A stretch of DNA of 64,000 nt, taken from Blastococcus sp. CPCC 205250. Lineage in GTDB: Bacteria > Actinomycetota > Actinomycetes > Mycobacteriales > Geodermatophilaceae. The stretch lies in the NCBI RefSeq assembly GCF_019799925.1, contig NZ_JABGCG010000003.1, positions 186,001-250,000 on the forward strand. The letters run 5' to 3'. The position numbers were made by a program, and so were the translations under genes. Shown piece by piece: positions 36,056 through 45,489 of the stretch (within the stretch, counting starts at the first letter, position 1; every line of letters starts with the position of its first letter). The notes under the pieces were generated by a model that saw only the letters and a list, made by a program, of their open reading frames with translations, was not told where the DNA came from and did no database searches.

Positions 36056-37564
36056 GTCGGCCTCGGTGGGGCTGCCGGTCTCGCCGCGCCAGTTGGCCAG
36101 CCGGCCGGCGCGGCTGACGGCGCGCAGCCGGCGCTCGGCCTCGGGCCGGGAGCGGCGGGCGGCCACGAGCAGCGCCTGGTCCCCGCGCATCAGCCGGGTG
36201 GTGGCGTCGGGCACGAACGACCGCCCCTCGCGGACGATGAGCACCACGGCGGCGTCCTCGGGCAGGCGCAGCTCGGGCAGGTAGACGCCGTGCAGCCGGG
36301 AGCCCGCGGGCACGGTCATCTGCATCAGCTCGGCGTCCAGCTCCTCCAGCGGCGCGGCCTCCACCTGCACCTCGCGTGGGGTGACCGGGCTGGCGATGCC
36401 AAGCCGGCGGGCGACCCAGGGCAGCGACCTGCCCTGCACGAGCGTGAAGACGACGACGAGCACGAACACCGTGTCGAAGACCGTGGTCGCGTCGGGGACG
36501 CCGGCGGCGACGGGGAACGTCGCGAGCACGATGGGGACGGCGCCGCGCAGCCCGGCCCAGGAGACGAACGCCATCTGCGGCCACGGCATGCGGAACGGCG
36601 CGAGGCTGGCCAGCACCGACAGCGGCCGGGCGACCAGCAGCAGCACACCCCCGATGAGCAGGGCCGGGCCGAGGGCGTCCAGCAGCCGGCCGGGCGAGGC
36701 CAGCAGCCCCAGCAGCACGAACAGCCCGATCTGGGCCAGCGACGCCATGCCCTCGGCGAAGCCGACGCTCGCCGAGCGGTGCGGCAGCGGCGCGTTGCCC
36801 AGCACCAGCCCGCACAGGTAGACCGCGACGAAGCCCGACGCGTGCACCAGGTCGGCCGAGGCGAACGCGAGGACGCACAGGGCGAGGGTCGCCAGCGGGT
36901 AGAAGCCGGCCAGCGGCAGCGCCGAGCGGCGCAGCAGCCACGCCCCTCCGGCGCCCAGCGCGACGCCGATGAGCGCCCCGCCGACCAGCTCGGCGACCAC
37001 CTCCAGCAGGGTCAGCCACCACACGACGGCCTCGCCGCCGGTGAGCCGCTCGGCCAGGACGATGACCAGGAGGATGACCGGCGCGTCGTTCAGGCCGCTC
37101 TCCACCTCCAGCGCGGCGACCATCCGGCGCGGCAGCGGCAGCCGGCGCAACGTGGCGAAGACGGCGGCGGCGTCGGTGGAGCTCACGACGGCGCCCAGCA
37201 GCAGCGCGAAGGGCCAGTCCAGACCGAGCAGCGCGACGCCGATCGCGGCGACGACCGCCACGCTGACCGCGACGCCCACCGTGGACAGCGCGATCCCCGG
37301 CCCGACCGCCCGGCGCACGTCGGCCCACCGGGTGGTCAGCCCGCCCTCCGCGAGGATGACCACCAGCGCCGCGACCCCGAGGGTCTGGGTGAGCTCGACG
37401 TCCTCGAACTGCACGCCGAGGCCGCTCTCCCCGAGGGCCACCCCGAAGGCCAGGTACAGCAGCAGGCTCGGCAGCCCCAGGCGGTCGGCCAGCCGCAGGG
37501 CGACCGCGGCGACCAGGACGACGAGCGCGCCGATCGCCAGGGCGACGGTGACCTCCTCGTTCAC
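36053..37564 (-). CDS. Cation (K+ or Na+)/proton antiporter with RCK_C domain
   Basis: 503 residues. Twelve or so membrane helices of the CPA1/NhaP2 type, with the ion-site motif ESGLNDAPVILLVI and SSTDAAAVFATLRR. A cytoplasmic C-terminal domain follows (about 400-490; VPAGSRLHGVYLPELRLPEDAAVV and ATTRLMRGDQALLVA) that looks like RCK_C/TrkA_C, a regulatory ligand-binding module typical of potassium/proton antiporters. The ion is not decided by sequence alone. The GTG at 37564 gives MNEEV directly before helix 1. It is convergent with mqo and divergent from ileS. Confidence 0.9.
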   Translation of the reverse strand: MNEEVTVALAIGALVVLVAAVALRLADRLGLPSLLLYLAFGVALGESGLGVQFEDVELTQTLGVAALVVILAEGGLTTRWADVRRAVGPGIALSTVGVAVSVAVVAAIGVALLGLDWPFALLLGAVVSSTDAAAVFATLRRLPLPRRMVAALEVESGLNDAPVILLVIVLAERLTGGEAVVWWLTLLEVVAELVGGALIGVALGAGGAWLLRRSALPLAGFYPLATLALCVLAFASADLVHASGFVAVYLCGLVLGNAPLPHRSASVGFAEGMASLAQIGLFVLLGLLASPGRLLDALGPALLIGGVLLLVARPLSVLASLAPFRMPWPQMAFVSWAGLRGAVPIVLATFPVAAGVPDATTVFDTVFVLVVVFTLVQGRSLPWVARRLGIASPVTPREVQVEAAPLEELDAELMQMTVPAGSRLHGVYLPELRLPEDAAVVLIVREGRSFVPDATTRLMRGDQALLVAARRSRPEAERRLRAVSRAGRLANWRGETGSPTEAD

Positions 37565-37570
37565 CGCGGG

Positions 37571-37587
37571 GCCCCCGTCACGGGGGC
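37571..37587 (-). promoter_or_regulatory. 17-bp palindrome before the antiporter start
   Basis: GCCCCCGT-c-ACGGGGGC, perfect 8-bp arms, 6 nt upstream of the GTG at 37564. On the transcript it would form a hairpin at the ribosome entry site, or it could be an operator in the antiporter/ileS divergent region. Confidence 0.45.
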
Positions 37588-37660
37588 AGTCTCCCGCACG
37601 CACGTGTCGTGCCGGTTCCACCGGCCCACCCACCGTGCGGATCGCGCTCGACGCCTCGGG

Positions 37661-37666
37661 GACAAT
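37661..37666 (+). promoter_or_regulatory. -10 box GACAAT for ileS
   Basis: GACAAT-N6-GTG. The only purine-rich stretch, GGAGG, is too close to the start to act as a ribosome-binding site, so a leaderless transcript is likely. No T-box is present. Confidence 0.45.
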
Positions 37667-37672
37667 GGAGGC

Positions 37673-40600
37673 GTGAGCTCTCCCGGCCCGTTCCGCGCAA
37701 CGCCCTCCGGCCCGTTCCGGGCGATGCCCCCGCAGGTCGACCTGCCCGCCCTCGAGCACGACGTGCTGCGCCGCTGGGAGGAGGCGGGGGTCTTCGCCCG
37801 CACGCTGGAGGCCTCGGCGGGCCGGCCGCAGTGGAACTTCTACGAGGGCCCGCCCACCGCCAACGGCCGGCCGGGCACCCACCACATCGAGGCGCGGGCG
37901 TTCAAGGACGTCTTCCCCCGGTTCAAGACGATGCAGGGCTGGCACGTGCCCCGCCGCGCGGGCTGGGACTGCCACGGCCTGCCCGTGGAGATCGCCGTCG
38001 AGCAGGAGCTGGGCTTCGCCGGGAAGCCCGACATCGAGCGCTACGGCATCGCCGAGTTCAACGCCCGGTGCCGGGAGTCGGTGCTGCGCCACGTCGACTC
38101 GTTCTCCGAGCTCACCCGCCGGATGGGCTACTGGGTCGACATGTCCACCGCCTACTGGACGATGGACCCGCACTACGTCGAGAGCGTCTGGTGGTCGCTC
38201 AAGCAGATCCACGACAAGGGCCTGCTCGTCGAGGACCACCGGGTCGCCCCGTACTGCCCGCGCTGCGGCACCGGCCTGTCCGACCACGAGGTCGCCCAGG
38301 GCTACGAGTCGATCACCGACCCGTCGGTCTACGTGTCGCTGCCGGTCACCAGCGGCGAGTGGGCCGGCAAGGCCGACCTGCTGATCTGGACGACGACGCC
38401 GTGGACGCTGCCGTCCAACACCGCCGTCGCGGTCAACCCCGACGTCACCTACCTCGTCGTGCGCACCACCCACCAGGACCGGGAGCGCACGGTCGTCCTG
38501 GCCGAGCCGCTGGTGGACGCCGTCCTCGGCGCGGACACCCCCCGCGAGGTGCTGGCCACCACCACCGGCCGCGACTGGGAGCGGGTGCACTACCAGCGGC
38601 CCTTCGAGCTGGTCGCCTTCCCCGAGGGCCCCGACGGCGAGCCGGTCGACGCGCACTACGTCGTCCTCGCCGACTACGTCACCACCGACGACGGCACCGG
38701 CCTGGTGCACCAGTCCCCCGCGTTCGGCGCCGACGACCTCGCCGTCTGCCGCGGCTACGGCCTGCCGGTGGTCAACCCGATCGACGCCACCGGCCACTTC
38801 CTCGCCGAGGTGCCGCTGGTCGGCGGGCACTTCTTCAAGGCCTCCGACGACCTGCTGGTCGTCGACCTGACCGAGCGCGGCGTCCTGTGGCGCGAGCAGC
38901 GCTACGAGCACAGCTACCCGCACTGCTGGCGCTGCCACACGCCGCTCATGTACTACGCGCTGCCGTCCTGGTACATCCGCACCAGCACCGTCAAGGACCG
39001 GCTGCTCGCCGAGAACGAGAAGACCCGCTGGTACCCCGAGACCATCCAGTGGGGCCGCTACGGCGACTGGCTGCACAACAACGTCGACTGGGCGCTGTCG
39101 CGCGACCGCTACTGGGGCACCCCGCTGCCGATCTGGCGCAACGACGCCGACCCGACCCGCGTGGTCGCCGTCGGCTCGCTGGCCGAGCTGTCGGAGCTGA
39201 CCGGCCGGGACCTCTCCGACCTGGACCCGCACCGGCCGTTCATCGACGAGGTGACGTTCACGCTGCCCGGCGAGGAGGGCACCTTCCGCCGCGTGCCGCA
39301 GGTCATCGACGCCTGGTACGACTCGGGCTCGATGCCCTTCGCCCAGTGGGGCGCGCCGTACCGCAACCAGGAGCAGTTCGAGGCGGCCTACCCGGCGCAG
39401 TTCATCTGCGAGGCGATCGACCAGACCCGCGGGTGGTTCTACTCGCTGATGGCCGTCGGCACGCTGGTGTTCGACCAGAGCTCCTACGAGAACGTGCTGT
39501 GCCTGGGCCACATCCTGGCCGAGGACGGCCGCAAGATGAGCAAGCACCTGGGCAACATCCTCGAGCCCATCCCGCTCATGGACCGGCACGGCGCCGACGC
39601 CGTCCGCTGGTTCATGCTGGCCGGCGGCTCGCCGTGGTCGGCGCGGCGGGTGGGTCACGAGACGCTGTCCGAGGTGGTCCGCAAGGTCCTGCTGACCTAC
39701 TGGAACACCGCGAGCTTCTTCACCCTCTACGCCGAGACCAACGGCTGGGACCCGGCCGCCACGCCCGCGCCCCCGCGGGCGCAGCGGCCGCTGCTGGACC
39801 GCTGGGCGCTGGCCACCCTGGCCGAGGTCACCGAGGGCGTCACCGCGGCGCTGGAGGACTTCGACACCCAGGGCGCCGGCCGGCTGCTCGCGCAGTTCGT
39901 CGACGACCTGTCCAACTGGTACGTGCGCCGGTCCCGCCGCCGCTTCTGGGACGGCGACCCGGCCGCGCTGGGCACGCTGCACGAGGTGCTCGACGGGCTG
40001 ACCCGGCTCATGGCCCCGTTCACCCCGTTCGTCACCGACGAGGTGTGGTCCCGGGCGGTGGTCGCGGGGGTTCCCGACGCGGTGGACTCCGTGCACCTGG
40101 CCTCCTGGCCGCAGGCCGACGGCGAGGCCCGCGACCCGCAGCTGGTCGAGCAGGTGTCACTGGTCCGCCGGCTGGTGGAGCTCGGCCGCTCGGCGCGCAC
40201 GTCGGCGAAGGTGCGCACCCGCCAGCCGCTGGCGCGCGCCCTCGTCGCCGCCCCCGGCTGGGCGCAGCTGCCGCGCGACCTGGTCGCCGAGGTCGCCGAC
40301 GAGCTCAACGTGCTGGAGCTGACCGAGCTGTCGGCGGTCGAGGGCGAGCTCGTCGACGTCAGCGTGAAGGTCGACTTCCGGGCCGTCGGCCGCCGCCTGG
40401 GCAAGCAGGTGCAAGCGGTGGCCAAGGCCGTCGCCGCGGCCGACGCGGCCGCGCTGGTCTCCGCCTACCGGGCCGGGACGGCCACGGTGGAGGTCGAGGG
40501 CGCGACCGTGCCGCTGGAGGACGGCGACCTGGTGGTCACCGAGACCCCGCGGGAGGGCTGGACCGTCGCCAGCGGCGGCGGGCTCACCGTGGCGCTGGAC

Positions 40601-40876
40601 CTGACGCTCACCCCGGAGCTGGAGCGCGCCGGGCTGGTCCGCGAGGCGGTGCGGCTGGTTCAGGAGGCCCGCAAGGCCGCCGGGCTGGCCGTGAGCGACC
40701 GCATCGAGCTGCGCTGGACCGCCGGCGGCGCCCTGGCCGAGGCCCTCACCGAGCAGGCCGAGGCCGTGGCGGCCGAGGTGCTCGCCGTCGCGGTGCACGG
40801 CGGCACCGCGGGCGAGGGTCCCGGCGTCGAGGGACCGGACGGCTCACGCTTCTGGGTGGTCCGCGCCGAGGGGTGA
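37673..40876 (+). CDS. ileS: Isoleucyl-tRNA synthetase with GTHH active-site motif
   Basis: 1067 residues, class I synthetase charging tRNA-Ile. The HIGH signature is replaced by GTHH at residues 68-71 (37874-37885) in PTANGRPGTHH. KMSKH is at 621-625. The CP1 editing domain (TTTPWTLPSNTAVAV) is present, as is the C-terminal anticodon-binding part with the eukaryote-like type 2 (IleRS2) character. Swapping positions 1 and 3 of HIGH to GxHH has been linked in some type 2 enzymes to extreme mupirocin resistance. The GTG at 37673 is in frame; the ATG at 37665 is not. Confidence 0.95.
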   Translation: MSSPGPFRATPSGPFRAMPPQVDLPALEHDVLRRWEEAGVFARTLEASAGRPQWNFYEGPPTANGRPGTHHIEARAFKDVFPRFKTMQGWHVPRRAGWDCHGLPVEIAVEQELGFAGKPDIERYGIAEFNARCRESVLRHVDSFSELTRRMGYWVDMSTAYWTMDPHYVESVWWSLKQIHDKGLLVEDHRVAPYCPRCGTGLSDHEVAQGYESITDPSVYVSLPVTSGEWAGKADLLIWTTTPWTLPSNTAVAVNPDVTYLVVRTTHQDRERTVVLAEPLVDAVLGADTPREVLATTTGRDWERVHYQRPFELVAFPEGPDGEPVDAHYVVLADYVTTDDGTGLVHQSPAFGADDLAVCRGYGLPVVNPIDATGHFLAEVPLVGGHFFKASDDLLVVDLTERGVLWREQRYEHSYPHCWRCHTPLMYYALPSWYIRTSTVKDRLLAENEKTRWYPETIQWGRYGDWLHNNVDWALSRDRYWGTPLPIWRNDADPTRVVAVGSLAELSELTGRDLSDLDPHRPFIDEVTFTLPGEEGTFRRVPQVIDAWYDSGSMPFAQWGAPYRNQEQFEAAYPAQFICEAIDQTRGWFYSLMAVGTLVFDQSSYENVLCLGHILAEDGRKMSKHLGNILEPIPLMDRHGADAVRWFMLAGGSPWSARRVGHETLSEVVRKVLLTYWNTASFFTLYAETNGWDPAATPAPPRAQRPLLDRWALATLAEVTEGVTAALEDFDTQGAGRLLAQFVDDLSNWYVRRSRRRFWDGDPAALGTLHEVLDGLTRLMAPFTPFVTDEVWSRAVVAGVPDAVDSVHLASWPQADGEARDPQLVEQVSLVRRLVELGRSARTSAKVRTRQPLARALVAAPGWAQLPRDLVAEVADELNVLELTELSAVEGELVDVSVKVDFRAVGRRLGKQVQAVAKAVAAADAAALVSAYRAGTATVEVEGATVPLEDGDLVVTETPREGWTVASGGGLTVALDLTLTPELERAGLVREAVRLVQEARKAAGLAVSDRIELRWTAGGALAEALTEQAEAVAAEVLAVAVHGGTAGEGPGVEGPDGSRFWVVRAEG

Positions 40877-40900
40877 GCCGCCCGGGGCGCGCGGGGACGG

Positions 40901-41824
40901 CTACTTCTTGGAGGCCGCCCTGCGCGCCCGGGCCACGTCGGCGAGGTGGCTGTCGGGACTGCAGACGGCGCACGGCGTGAAGCCGTCGCTGCGGGCCTCG
41001 GCGACGGGCAGCGGGATGGTGTCCCGGCCGCGCAGCCAGGAGCAGTCGGCCAGGTGGTACCGCGGGTGCTCGTCGACGACCAGGACCGGGTCGCGCATGT
41101 CCACGACCATGAGCAGGTCGGTGACCTCGACGTCCTCCTCGGCTGGCTCGTCGCGGTCGTCCGCGCCGCGGGTGGCGGGCTGGCGGAACGCGGCGGGCGG
41201 TGCCTCGTGCGCCGCCGGCTCGCGGCGCACCGGCTCCGCCGCCGCCCCGGTGCCCGCGGCCGCGGCCCCGTCGTCGGCAGCGGCCCCGTCGTCGGCAGCG
41301 ACATCGGCAGCGGCCCCGTCGTCGGCGGACGCGTGCCGGCCGACCCGGCGCTCCGCTGCGGCCGGGGCCCCCGCCCCGCCCGGGGACCTCGCCCCGGCCG
41401 GGGGCTCCGCTGCGGCCGGGGGCTCCGTTGCGACCGGGGGCTCCGCATCGGCGGGGGACGCCGCGCCGGCCGCGGTCCCCGGGTCGGCCGGCGGCCGGGT
41501 GCCGCCCGGGCGGTCCGTGCCCGACGCGGCTGACGCGCCGGTGCCGGTCGCCGCACGCGTCCCGGCCGCCGTGGACGGGGTGCGGGCCCCGGCCCGGGCC
41601 GGCTCCGCCACGCCGCTGCGGGGCTCCGCGGTCCCGCTCCGGGGCGCCTGCCCCGCATCGGGGGCCACGCGGGAGCCGGGGCGCAGCCGCACCGCGATGA
41701 GGAGCACGGCGGCCGCCGCGCAGCAGGCGACGCAGGCCCAGTAGTAGCTCGTCGTCCCCGTCGCGAGCCCGCTCACGAACAGGCCGAGCCCGACGAGCAC
41801 CAACAGTCCGGCGGCCAAGATCAC
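40901..41824 (-). CDS. Two-helix membrane protein with C-terminal YHxxxC...PCxxC zinc motif
   Basis: 307 residues, family not recognised. Two N-terminal membrane helices (about 2-20 and 27-47) lead to roughly 190 residues of Ala/Pro/Gly/Asp low complexity with internal repeats. A compact C-terminal domain (236-307) then contains YHLADC and PCAVC: His257, Cys261, Cys285 and Cys288 look like a zinc site of the Ada-like YHxxxC-PCxxC type. It sits downstream of wag31 but behind a strong terminator. The GTG start is preceded by TACAGT at 41832-41837 (minus strand), consistent with a leaderless start (N7). Confidence 0.75.
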   Translation of the reverse strand: MILAAGLLVLVGLGLFVSGLATGTTSYYWACVACCAAAAVLLIAVRLRPGSRVAPDAGQAPRSGTAEPRSGVAEPARAGARTPSTAAGTRAATGTGASAASGTDRPGGTRPPADPGTAAGAASPADAEPPVATEPPAAAEPPAGARSPGGAGAPAAAERRVGRHASADDGAAADVAADDGAAADDGAAAAGTGAAAEPVRREPAAHEAPPAAFRQPATRGADDRDEPAEEDVEVTDLLMVVDMRDPVLVVDEHPRYHLADCSWLRGRDTIPLPVAEARSDGFTPCAVCSPDSHLADVARARRAASKK

Positions 41825-41924
41825 GGCAAGACTGTAGCCGCGGACACACCCGGATGGCCCCTCGGCGGAGCGCCGCCGCCCCGGGCCTCCGGCCGGCCGG
41901 GCGCGCGGGACGGGGAGCACGCGA

Positions 41925-41957
41925 AGGGCCCCCGGACCGAGGTGGTCCGGGGGCCCT
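41925..41957 (-). terminator. Strong terminator hairpin after wag31
   Basis: A perfect 14-bp stem AGGGCCCCCGGACC / GGTCCGGGGGCCCT around the loop GAGGT, about 50 bp after the wag31 stop. No long U-tract, but its stability makes it the clear end of the dcw-wag31 transcripts. Confidence 0.85.
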
Positions 41958-42005
41958 GTGCGTCGTGCGGGGCGGGTGCCGGGTCGCGGGGACCCGGCGC
42001 GGGCG

Positions 42006-42737
42006 TCAGGCGGAGGCGTGCTGGTTCTGCCGGCCGGCCGGGGCGGGCTCGGCGGAGCCGCGGCCGTCCAGGTCGCGCAGGTGCGACTCCAGGTAGGAGC
42101 GCAGGCGCGTGCGGTACTCCCGCTCGTAGGTGCGCAGCTCCTCGATCTTGCGCTCGAGGCTGCTGCGCTTCTGCTCCAGGCCGCTGACGACCTCGGAGTG
42201 CCGGCGCTCGGCGTCCTGCTCCAGCGCGGCGGCCTTGGCGCGGGCCTCGCGGTCCATGGTGTCCACCCGGGTGCGGGCGTCACTGATCATGGAGTCGGCG
42301 CGCATCTTGGCCTCGCTGACCATCTGCTCGCTCTTGGCGCGGGCGTCGGTCAGCATCCGGTCGCTGGTGGTCTTGGCGCTGGCGACCATCTCGTCGGCCT
42401 GGGCCTTGGCCTCGTTGACGTACCGGTCGGCGGTCTCCGTGGCCAGGGCCAGCATGCGGGAGGCCCGGGCGCTGTCGTCCTCGCGCGGGGCGGCGGCCGG
42501 CGGCGGCGGTGGCGCCTGCACCGGGGCGGGCGCGGGCGCGGGCGCCGGCTGCTCGACGACGGTGGCGGGCGTGCGGCCGGTGTTGGCGCGCAGCTCGTTG
42601 TTCTCCTCGATGAGCCGCGCGAGCTCCGCCTCGACGACGTCGAGGAAGGCGTCCACCTCGTCCTCGTCGTAGCCGCGCTTGCCGATCGGCGGCTTCTTGA
42701 AGACGACGTTGTGGACGTCGGCAGGCGTGAGTGGCAA
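42006..42737 (-). CDS. wag31: DivIVA-family polar growth protein Wag31
   Basis: Coiled-coil scaffold that binds curved membrane at poles and septum and directs wall synthesis in actinobacteria. 243 residues. The N-terminal DivIVA membrane-binding block is [12 protein letters not shown] then [18 protein letters not shown] coil follows (40-60), then a Pro/Ala linker (60-90) and a long coiled coil (90-215) with regular Ala/Glu/Arg heptads. It starts with a TTG codon at 42737; GAGGTGA at 5 nt and the match to other Wag31 proteins support it. It is the last gene of the ftsZ-downstream block. Confidence 0.95.
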   Translation of the reverse strand: MPLTPADVHNVVFKKPPIGKRGYDEDEVDAFLDVVEAELARLIEENNELRANTGRTPATVVEQPAPAPAPAPVQAPPPPPAAAPREDDSARASRMLALATETADRYVNEAKAQADEMVASAKTTSDRMLTDARAKSEQMVSEAKMRADSMISDARTRVDTMDREARAKAAALEQDAERRHSEVVSGLEQKRSSLERKIEELRTYEREYRTRLRSYLESHLRDLDGRGSAEPAPAGRQNQHASA

Positions 42738-42849
42738 CTAGCTCACCTCGGGTCGGACGGCGGGAACAGGGACGTTCTCGGACGAGCGGCGGCGGATGCC
42801 ACCCGACGCGCGGCGACGCCGGGGACAGCGCGCATCTGCACCACGAGAA

Positions 42850-43140
42850 CTACACGGCCAGCTGCTGCGTGATGTCGAGCAGGATGTACACGGCGATCAG
42901 GAGAACCATAAACCCGAGGTCCAACCGGATGGCGCCCAGGTTCAACGGCGGGATCACCTTGCGCACGGCCTTCAGCGGCGGGTCGGTCGTGGCGTACACG
43001 ACCTCCAGGCCGGCCGCGACCAGACCCGACGGGCGCCAGCTGCGGGCCAGCACCATCACCCAGTCGACGACGAAGCGCGCGAAGAGGAGCACGAGGAAGA
43101 CGAGCAGGACCGCTGACACGATCGTCCAGAAGAGAGCCAC
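42850..43140 (-). CDS. YggT family membrane protein
   Basis: 96 residues, two membrane helices (about 3-28 and 75-93) flanking the conserved RSWRPSGLVAAGLEVVYATTDPPLKAVRKVIPP region. YggT proteins lie beside sepF and divIVA in most Gram-positives and are thought to act in division or osmotic adaptation; the mechanism is unknown. The GTG start has GCGAGGA just upstream. Confidence 0.93.
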   Translation of the reverse strand: MALFWTIVSAVLLVFLVLLFARFVVDWVMVLARSWRPSGLVAAGLEVVYATTDPPLKAVRKVIPPLNLGAIRLDLGFMVLLIAVYILLDITQQLAV

Positions 43141-43206
43141 GGTCCTCGCTCGTCCAGGGGCACCGGCGTGCCGTCCCGACCACCGGTCACGGGCGACCGG
43201 TGGCGC

Positions 43207-43905
43207 CTAGGACTGGTTGAAGAACCCGCCCTCGCGGATCTTCGCCTTGTCCTCGGCGGTCACGTCGACGTCCCGCGGACTGAGCAGGAACACCTTGGCC
43301 GTGACGCGCTCGATACTACCGCGCAGCCCGAACGACAGACCCGCAGCGAAGTCGACCAGGCGCTTGGCGTCGGCGTCGTCCATCTCCGTCAGGTTCATGA
43401 TCACGGGCATGCCGTCGCGGAAGCTCTCGCCGATCTGGCGGGCCTCGTTGTAGGTGCGCGGGTGCAGCGTGGTGATCCGGTAGGGCTTGGGCGCCGGGGC
43501 CGGCGCGGGCTCGGGCGCCACGGCGACCACGGGCTCGCGGACCTGGGCGGCGGCCGCGCTGCCGCCCGAGGAGCCCCCGGTCGAGGACAGCCGGCTCGCC
43601 GCGGACGCCCCCGCCGCCGGCGCGAGGCCGAGGTTGCGGGTGGGCCCGCTGCGGCGCAGCGTCACCGGCTCGGGAGCGGGCTGCGGCTCGGGGGCCGGCA
43701 GCTCCTCCTCGTAGTAGTCGTAGCGCGGGTCGTCCCGCCCGTCGAGGTGGCCGTCGTCGTAGCCGTCCTCGGGGAGGTACCGGCCGTAGCGGCGGTCGTC
43801 GTACCGGTCGTCGGACTGGCGGGCGTCGTACCGGCCGTACGCACGGGCGTCGTCGTCCTCGACGAGCCCGAGGTAGATGCCCATCTTCCGCATGGCTCCG
43901 GCCAT
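43207..43905 (-). CDS. sepF: Cell division protein SepF
   Basis: Membrane anchor and cross-linker for FtsZ, essential in actinobacteria, which lack FtsA and ZipA. 232 residues. The N-terminal amphipathic anchor ([14 protein letters not shown]) is followed by an Asp/Tyr/Arg-rich linker with many DDR/YGRY motifs and a Pro/Ala segment. The SepF fold follows (about 135-225): [21 protein letters not shown] and [26 protein letters not shown]. The ATG at 43905 has GGAGG at 6 nt, preferred over upstream in-frame starts. Confidence 0.95.
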   Translation of the reverse strand: MAGAMRKMGIYLGLVEDDDARAYGRYDARQSDDRYDDRRYGRYLPEDGYDDGHLDGRDDPRYDYYEEELPAPEPQPAPEPVTLRRSGPTRNLGLAPAAGASAASRLSSTGGSSGGSAAAAQVREPVVAVAPEPAPAPAPKPYRITTLHPRTYNEARQIGESFRDGMPVIMNLTEMDDADAKRLVDFAAGLSFGLRGSIERVTAKVFLLSPRDVDVTAEDKAKIREGGFFNQS

Positions 43906-43918
43906 CGGACCTCCCCCT

Positions 43919-44677
43919 CTACTCGGACCCCAGGGGTCCGTGTGACTGGTGTGACTCGCGTGGCTGGTGAGCCGCATCTGACGGGGAGGGTAGGGGCCGC
44001 GCGCCGAAGATCGCGGTTCCGACACGCACGAGGGTGCTGCCGGCCGCGACGGCCGCCTCGAGGTCCCCGCTCATGCCGGCCGAGATCCCGCCCGCCTCCG
44101 GATGGTCGGCGCGCAGCCGGGCGGAGAGCTCCGCCAGCCGCGCGAAGGCCGCCGCCGGGTCCTCCCCGCGGGGTGCCACCGCCATGAGCCCCAGCAGGCG
44201 CAGGCCGGGCTGGCCGGCGACCGCGTCGGCGAGCGCGGGGAGCTCGTCGGGGCGTGCACCCCCGCGGGCCGCGAGCTCGCCCTCGGGGCCGCCGAGGTCC
44301 GCCTGCAGGTAGACCTCGACCGGCCGGCCGGTCTCCTCCCCCACCCGGCCGAGGACGCCGACGAGCGCCGCGCGGTCCAGCGAGTGCACCACCGCGCCGA
44401 GCCGGGCGACGGCGGCGGCCTTGTTGCGCTGCACCTGGCCGACGAAGTGCCAGCGGAGGTCCACGTCGGCGAGCTCGGCGGCCTTGCCGGTCAGCTCCTG
44501 CGCCCGGTTCTCGCCGAAGTCGCGCTGGCCCAGCGCGGCCAGGGCACGGACGTCGTCGGCCGGCCAGGTCTTGCTGACCGCCAGCAGCCCCACCGCGGCG
44601 GGGTCGCGGCCGGCGGCGCGGGCGGCGGCGTCGACCCGGGCGCGGACCGCACGCAGGTTCTCGGCGAGCGCGCTCAT
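43919..44677 (-). CDS. PLP-binding protein of the YggS/PipY family
   Basis: 252 residues, alanine racemase-like barrel. The PLP lysine is Lys36 in [34 protein letters not shown] and the C-terminal [23 protein letters not shown] are diagnostic. The family keeps PLP and amino-acid pools balanced and has no known catalytic reaction. It is part of the conserved ftsZ-pgeF-yggS-sepF order, 13 bp before sepF. Confidence 0.95.
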   Translation of the reverse strand: MSALAENLRAVRARVDAAARAAGRDPAAVGLLAVSKTWPADDVRALAALGQRDFGENRAQELTGKAAELADVDLRWHFVGQVQRNKAAAVARLGAVVHSLDRAALVGVLGRVGEETGRPVEVYLQADLGGPEGELAARGGARPDELPALADAVAGQPGLRLLGLMAVAPRGEDPAAAFARLAELSARLRADHPEAGGISAGMSGDLEAAVAAGSTLVRVGTAIFGARPLPSPSDAAHQPRESHQSHGPLGSE

Positions 44678-44756
44678 GCGGCGATCCTCCCCCGGCCCCC
44701 CGATCCCTCGCAGAGTCCCGCCGCGGACCCGCCAGCGGGGGGCGGGGGGTCCTGCG

Positions 44757-45488
44757 TCAGTCCAGCCAGACGACGCCGGCCTGGCGCCCGGTGACGCCGT
44801 CGCGGCGGTGGGAGAACAGCTGCCGGTCCTCCACGGTGCACCGCGGGTCGTGCACGACCTCGGCCACGCCGGCCCGGCGCAGGATCTCGTCCACCCCCGC
44901 GCGCAGGTCCAGGCCCGCGGTGCCCCTGCGGGTGCGGACGGCCGCGGCGGGCGCCACGCGGGCCACCTCGACCTGCATGGCGTCGGGCACCTCGTAGCAG
45001 GCGCCGCAGACCGCGGGGCCCAGGAGCGCGCTGACGTGCCGGGCGCGGGCACCGAGGCTCGCCATGGCCGAGAGCGCGGCCGGCACCACGCCCTGCCGCA
45101 CGCCCTCCCGCCCGGCGTGGACCGCGGCCACGATCCCGCGGTCGGAGTCGGCGAGCAGGATCGGCACGCAGTCGGCCACCAGCACGCAGAGCACCAGCCC
45201 GCGGGTGGCGGTCACCACGGCGTCGGTGGCCGGCAGCGGCCCGTCGACCGGGCCGTCGACCACGGCGACGCCGGTGCCGTGCACCTGGTCCATCCAGACC
45301 AGGGCCCCGGCGTCGGCGCCCAGCTCGCGGGCCAGCCGCTCCCGGTTGGCGGCCACGTCGGCCGGGTCGTCGCCGACGTGCCCGCCCAGGTTGAACGCGT
45401 CGTAGGGCGACGCGGACCGGCCGCCCCGCCGATCGGTGACGACCCTGCGGGGCCGTACCGACGGCGAGGCGGCCGTTACGTCGCTCAT
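44757..45488 (-). CDS. pgeF: Polyphenol oxidase/purine nucleoside phosphorylase-like protein (PgeF/YlmD)
   Basis: 243 residues. The metal site is His70 (QVHG), Cys107 (ADCVPILL) and His124 (VHAG). Enzymes of this DUF152 family act on purine nucleosides, and in E. coli the homologue removes wrongly placed L-Ser from the peptidoglycan precursor UDP-MurNAc. The latter role fits its place between ftsZ and yggS. The start ATG at 45488 lies directly beside a 51-bp hairpin element, and no good ribosome-binding site other than GGGG within the element's stem is seen. Confidence 0.92.
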   Translation of the reverse strand: MSDVTAASPSVRPRRVVTDRRGGRSASPYDAFNLGGHVGDDPADVAANRERLARELGADAGALVWMDQVHGTGVAVVDGPVDGPLPATDAVVTATRGLVLCVLVADCVPILLADSDRGIVAAVHAGREGVRQGVVPAALSAMASLGARARHVSALLGPAVCGACYEVPDAMQVEVARVAPAAAVRTRRGTAGLDLRAGVDEILRRAGVAEVVHDPRCTVEDRQLFSHRRDGVTGRQAGVVWLD

Positions 45489-45489
45489 C

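Noticed and set aside
37565..37672. T-box riboswitch before ileS
   Set aside because: The 108-bp gap has no T-box sequence, and the promoter layout predicts a leaderless transcript.
36053..40096. 1347-codon open frame on the minus strand reaching across ileS
   Set aside because: Only the first part (to 37564) encodes the antiporter; the rest is a stop-free antisense frame of ileS, usual at this GC content.
41150..41660. Repeat-rich segment as a mobile or recombination element
   Set aside because: It is in-frame Ala/Pro/Asp low complexity within the membrane protein gene at 40901-41824.
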